DNA of 64,000 bases, taken from Cynocephalus volans. Its lineage: Eukaryota; Chordata; Mammalia; Dermoptera; Cynocephalidae. How positions within the stretch are numbered: position 1 is the first letter of the stretch; each line of letters opens with the position of its first letter. Shown here piece by piece: positions 60,676 through 64,000 of the stretch. Under the pieces are notes generated by a model that ran no database searches, was not told the origin of the DNA, and saw only the letters and a list, made by a program, of their open reading frames with translations. Location: positions 66,325,852 through 66,389,851 of the forward strand of contig NC_084463.1 of the NCBI RefSeq assembly GCF_027409185.1, given 5' to 3'. The translations under genes and the position numbers were made by a program.

Positions 60676-63667
60676 AAGAGTCTGTTACAGTCCAAGCAAT
60701 ACTTAGCAGAAGTACTATATACAGCAGAAGGTGTATACACAGCAGAAGACGGCTGTGGTTCCTATAAACAGAATAACACTATCTTTTGCTTGAGGATGGG
60801 GGGATTCACTCCTGTCTCCACAATCCTCACACTCTCACTAAAATCTGTATCATTATTCTTCTTAAGTCAGGAAAGTCCTTTCTAAAGACTTCCCAACGGT
60901 TGTGGAAAAGTTGGAGGGGGCAGAGGGGAGAACAGAGTGAATATCACTTAACCACCTTCTTCCACCTCTCTCTGATAATAGCTATTTCTCACAAAAGTGA
61001 ATAATGCCTAGAGAAAAAAGTATAAAACCTTCCTAGAGTGCTCCACCTATTGCAATCAAGAGGAGAAAAGCAATGTGCCTCAAATCACACCAGACCAAAT
61101 TTTAACTGGAAAAAAAGGCAGGATTAGAATGCTGAGTTTCTATATAGCACAGGTGATTATCGTAAAAATCTCAGTGAATCCCAGATACAGACTTTGAGCC
61201 ATCCAGCAGTGAAAACAGCTGCTGAACTACAACAAATAGTTCATCACTTTTCAATAAGCCTCAATTCCAGTTCTCCATCACATACACCGTATGTGATGTC
61301 CTTAGAAAGACACAAGCCAGATCTCCTACTGCGGGGAGCACAGCCGACTGACCCTGCCAGCTGTCACCCCTTTAGATCCACCACTGAAAACACCATGCTT
61401 TCCCTGGCTGCTCCTAGTCAGTGACTAAGTTCAGTAGCAGTATTACTGCAGGCTGGGGGGGTTCCTCTAATTGACAACTTTGGAACAGAAACTCCCCATC
61501 AGCTGGCTGAAGCTTTCTTACAACTGTGCTACAGTCAGACTCCCTACCTGTTCCTTCTTTCCTCCTCTCCTCTCCCTTCCTATTCCTGTTCTTTCCTTCA
61601 TCCTTCGCAGGCATTTCTCCCCGATAAATCTCCAATTCATCGAATCCCATCTTGCCATCTGCTTCTCAGAGGACCCAAGACCTAGGCTACACCAATAGTC
61701 TTCTACCTGGTCTCAGCCTCCAGAACCTTTATAACTGGGACATATTCTCTAATTGCCACCAGACTTCCCATTGCTTCCAGATAAAGTCTCTGAGCATGGC
61801 CTCTGTATAAATTTCTTACTGTTGCTATAACAAATTACTACAGTTGCTTAACCCCACACAAATGTATTATCTTACAGTTCTGGAGGTCAGTAATCCAAAC
61901 TGGGTTTTACTTGGCTAAAACAAAAAAGTCAGCCAGGCTGAATTCTTTCTGATTGCTCTAAGGGAGAGTCCATTTCCTAGCCTTTTCCAGCTTCTAAAGG
62001 CTGCCCACATTTCTAAGATATGTTCCCCCTCCCATCTTTAAGGCCAACAATGGCCATCAAGTCTTTGCCACATCACACTGACACAGACTGTGCTGCCTCC
62101 CACTTTTAAGGACCCTTATGATTATAATGGGCCTACCTGGATATCCTAGGCTAAGCATCCTACTTTAAGGTCAGCTGATTAACTGACCCCTTGCCATCTT
62201 ACATATTCACAGGTTCCAGGGATTAGGATGCAGACATCTTTAGGTTGTTATTCTGCTTACCACAGCCTCGAGAGTCACTCACAACCCACCTGCAAAAAAA
62301 AATCTCTTCTCCAACCCATATGAAGCCAATGCAGGAACGCATGCAACACTCCAAGGAGTATTTCCTCCCTCAAAAAACTCTATGCATTTTCACATTTCTT
62401 TGTATTTCCTCATGTTGCTCCTCCACCTAGAATGTCCTTGCCAATCTTTTCCATCTGGTGAACTCATCATTCAAGAACTAGCTCCTACCCAATGATCTCG
62501 AGGTGTCAAAAGAAAAAAAAAAAGAGAGAATGAGCTCCACTCATGGCTACCACAAACAGCTGGACAGCTTGCACACAGCACAAAGGCAGCTGGTAAAGCT
62601 GAGGTATGGTGGGCTGAACCCATCCACCCAGCTCCCCAAACCAGGCCTGCCTGAGGCTGCAACCACCAGGAAGAAGACAGCAAGTCCAGAGGAAACACGG
62701 TTTTTCTAATACATTTGGCCAGAAGGAGCACCTTGCCCAGTAACTCAACCTTTTCCCCCTAATTACACCATCCTCTAACTCCACAGCACTGAGTTACCTA
62801 TATACTATTTACTATTATAACATTTTATACATATTTACTATTATAAAATTTGTCAAAATGTATCAACCGCACTCCACTGCATCACCGTTCCCTAGGGACC
62901 CAGATATGAATTTTTCCTATGTACATTTACATAGGCCTCAACAAGTGCCTGTCAAATTGTTTCAAAGGTTTATAAATCCAATTGTTCAGTATTTCACCAG
63001 TGAGGCAACTAAGCACCACCCTGTACCCTGGCTCTATAATAAAAGTTGTATTCCCCAATGCTACCACCTGAGGAGCCACACAATGAGGAGTCTGCACCTT
63101 GGTTACCAAGAGAGTAACAAATCTGCTATTTAAATGATTACATGCTAGTATTGCTGGCCCCATTATTTCTTGACCAAATCTTAAAATATGTCTAAAATTA
63201 GAAAAATAAAACAGAACAATGCTCAGAGGAAAAAGAGCTATTCCTTCAACTTAATGAAAAGATTGGAATTTAAACATTTGTTTAACAAATGAATCTCAGT
63301 AAAGTACGGTGGTTTGGAGTCTGGTGTCAGACCTAGACTGCCTGGGCTAGAACTCCTTTTTCACTAGCTATTTAACCTTGTGCAAATAATTTAACCTTGC
63401 TATGCCTTAATGTCTTCTCATCCGTGTAATGGGAACAATTTCACATGGTTGTTTGTTATGAGGATATGGTAAGTCAACATGTACAAAAGTTTGATAAATG
63501 TTACGAATTATCATTAAAACAAGAGACCAAAAAGAATGAGCCAATGCTACAACCAGAGCAAAGCCTCTGGAAAAGGTCTAATCTTACACCAAACATCATC
63601 TCAACACTGACTGAGCACCTCCTCAAGGACAAGCACTGTGCTACCAGTCTCAGGAGAGCAAAGATGA
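60676..63667. other. L2/MIR-like and unassigned sequence
   Basis: L2-like text at 61720-61800 and 62275-62480 (agaatgtccttgccaatctt) around the LTR, and a MIR at about 63310-63480 (gtcagacctagactgcctgg, taatgtcttctcatccgtgt). 62500-62720 is a moderately GC-rich block after an A run, unassigned. Confidence 0.6.
61803..62268 (-). mobile_element. MaLR-like LTR inserted in an L2-like repeat
   Basis: Reverse orientation: ttacagttctggaggtcagt, gggagagtccatttcctagc, cacaggttccagggattagg. L2-like sequence sits on both sides (61720-61800, 62275-62480), so the LTR appears inserted into it. Confidence 0.7.
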
Positions 63668-64000
63668 CTTCGGTGGACCCTCCATATCTGTGGGTTCCAC
63701 ATCCATTCCACATCCATGGATTCAACCAAATGTAGATCCAAAACATTCAAGAAAAAAAACAGATGGTTGTGTCTGTACTGAACATGTACAGGCTCTTCTT
63801 GCCATTATTCCCTAAACAATACAGTATAACAGCTATTCACACAGCATTTACATTGTATTAAATATTACAGATAATTTAGAGATGACAAAGTATATGGGAG
63901 GACATGCACAGGTTGTATGCAAATACTATGCCATTTTATATGAGGGACTTGAGCAATGGATTTGGGTATACAGTTGGGGGGGGGGACAGGGGGAGAGATG
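63668..64000 (+). mobile_element. MER2-like Tigger DNA transposon, cut by the window end
   Basis: ctccatatctgtgggttcca, catccatggattcaaccaaa, aacaatacagtataacagct, gcatttacattgtattaaat, tgcaaatactatgccatttt and agggacttgagcaatggatt follow MER2 in order. G run near 63977-63987. Confidence 0.85.

Overview
The window is vertebrate, mammalian, nuclear DNA: AT-rich, with long introns and dense L1, MaLR-LTR, MIR/L2 and DNA-transposon debris. There are no prokaryotic operons, CRISPR arrays or viral genomes. Six SINE copies derive from tRNA-Ile, some as monomers and some as longer composites with a second tRNA-like block. They have crisp target-site duplications, and there is a fairly young L1 insertion. 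This SINE type is what is known from colugos (Dermoptera, CYN-SINEs), so a colugo such as Galeopterus is my best guess; the species call is inference.

The only gene with recognisable multi-exon structure lies on the minus strand, from 58281 down to 24713. Ten exons encode the DEAD-box helicase core of DDX10, a nucleolar RNA helicase of ribosome biogenesis, in the correct order and with conserved GT/AG borders at every exon. The copy is broken: a 31-bp poly(A)-plus-duplication insertion in the PTRELA exon, a 1-bp deletion at the end of the TPGR exon, a TGA codon in the ATDIAARGL exon, a +3 change in the next-to-last exon seen and a +1 frameshift in the last exon seen. I read it as an unprocessed (intron-containing) DDX10 pseudogene, probably from a segmental duplication. 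No first exon is visible between 58282 and 64000, and no later exons are visible between 1 and 24712.

Layout. 1-4200: ancient repeats and a long AC/TC microsatellite. 4265-5800: a CpG-rich island with a 19-bp minisatellite and a GC-rich segment ending in a poly(A) tract. 5850-13700: an old L1 mosaic broken by a SINE, an unidentified segment, a young 5'-truncated L1 with a 14-bp target duplication, and a MER20. 13700-24440: sparse sequence with MaLR LTRs, a MER5A and an RPL27A processed pseudogene. 24713-58281: the DDX10 pseudogene, whose introns hold SINEs, L1 fragments, LTRs and four copies of a short palindromic DNA transposon. 58282-64000: L1, hAT, L2, LTR and MER2-like repeats plus a 30-nt U6 snRNA fragment.

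No feature points to a coordinated gene system. The biological interest is in how this helicase copy died, in the layered retroposition events, and in the unexplained CpG island.
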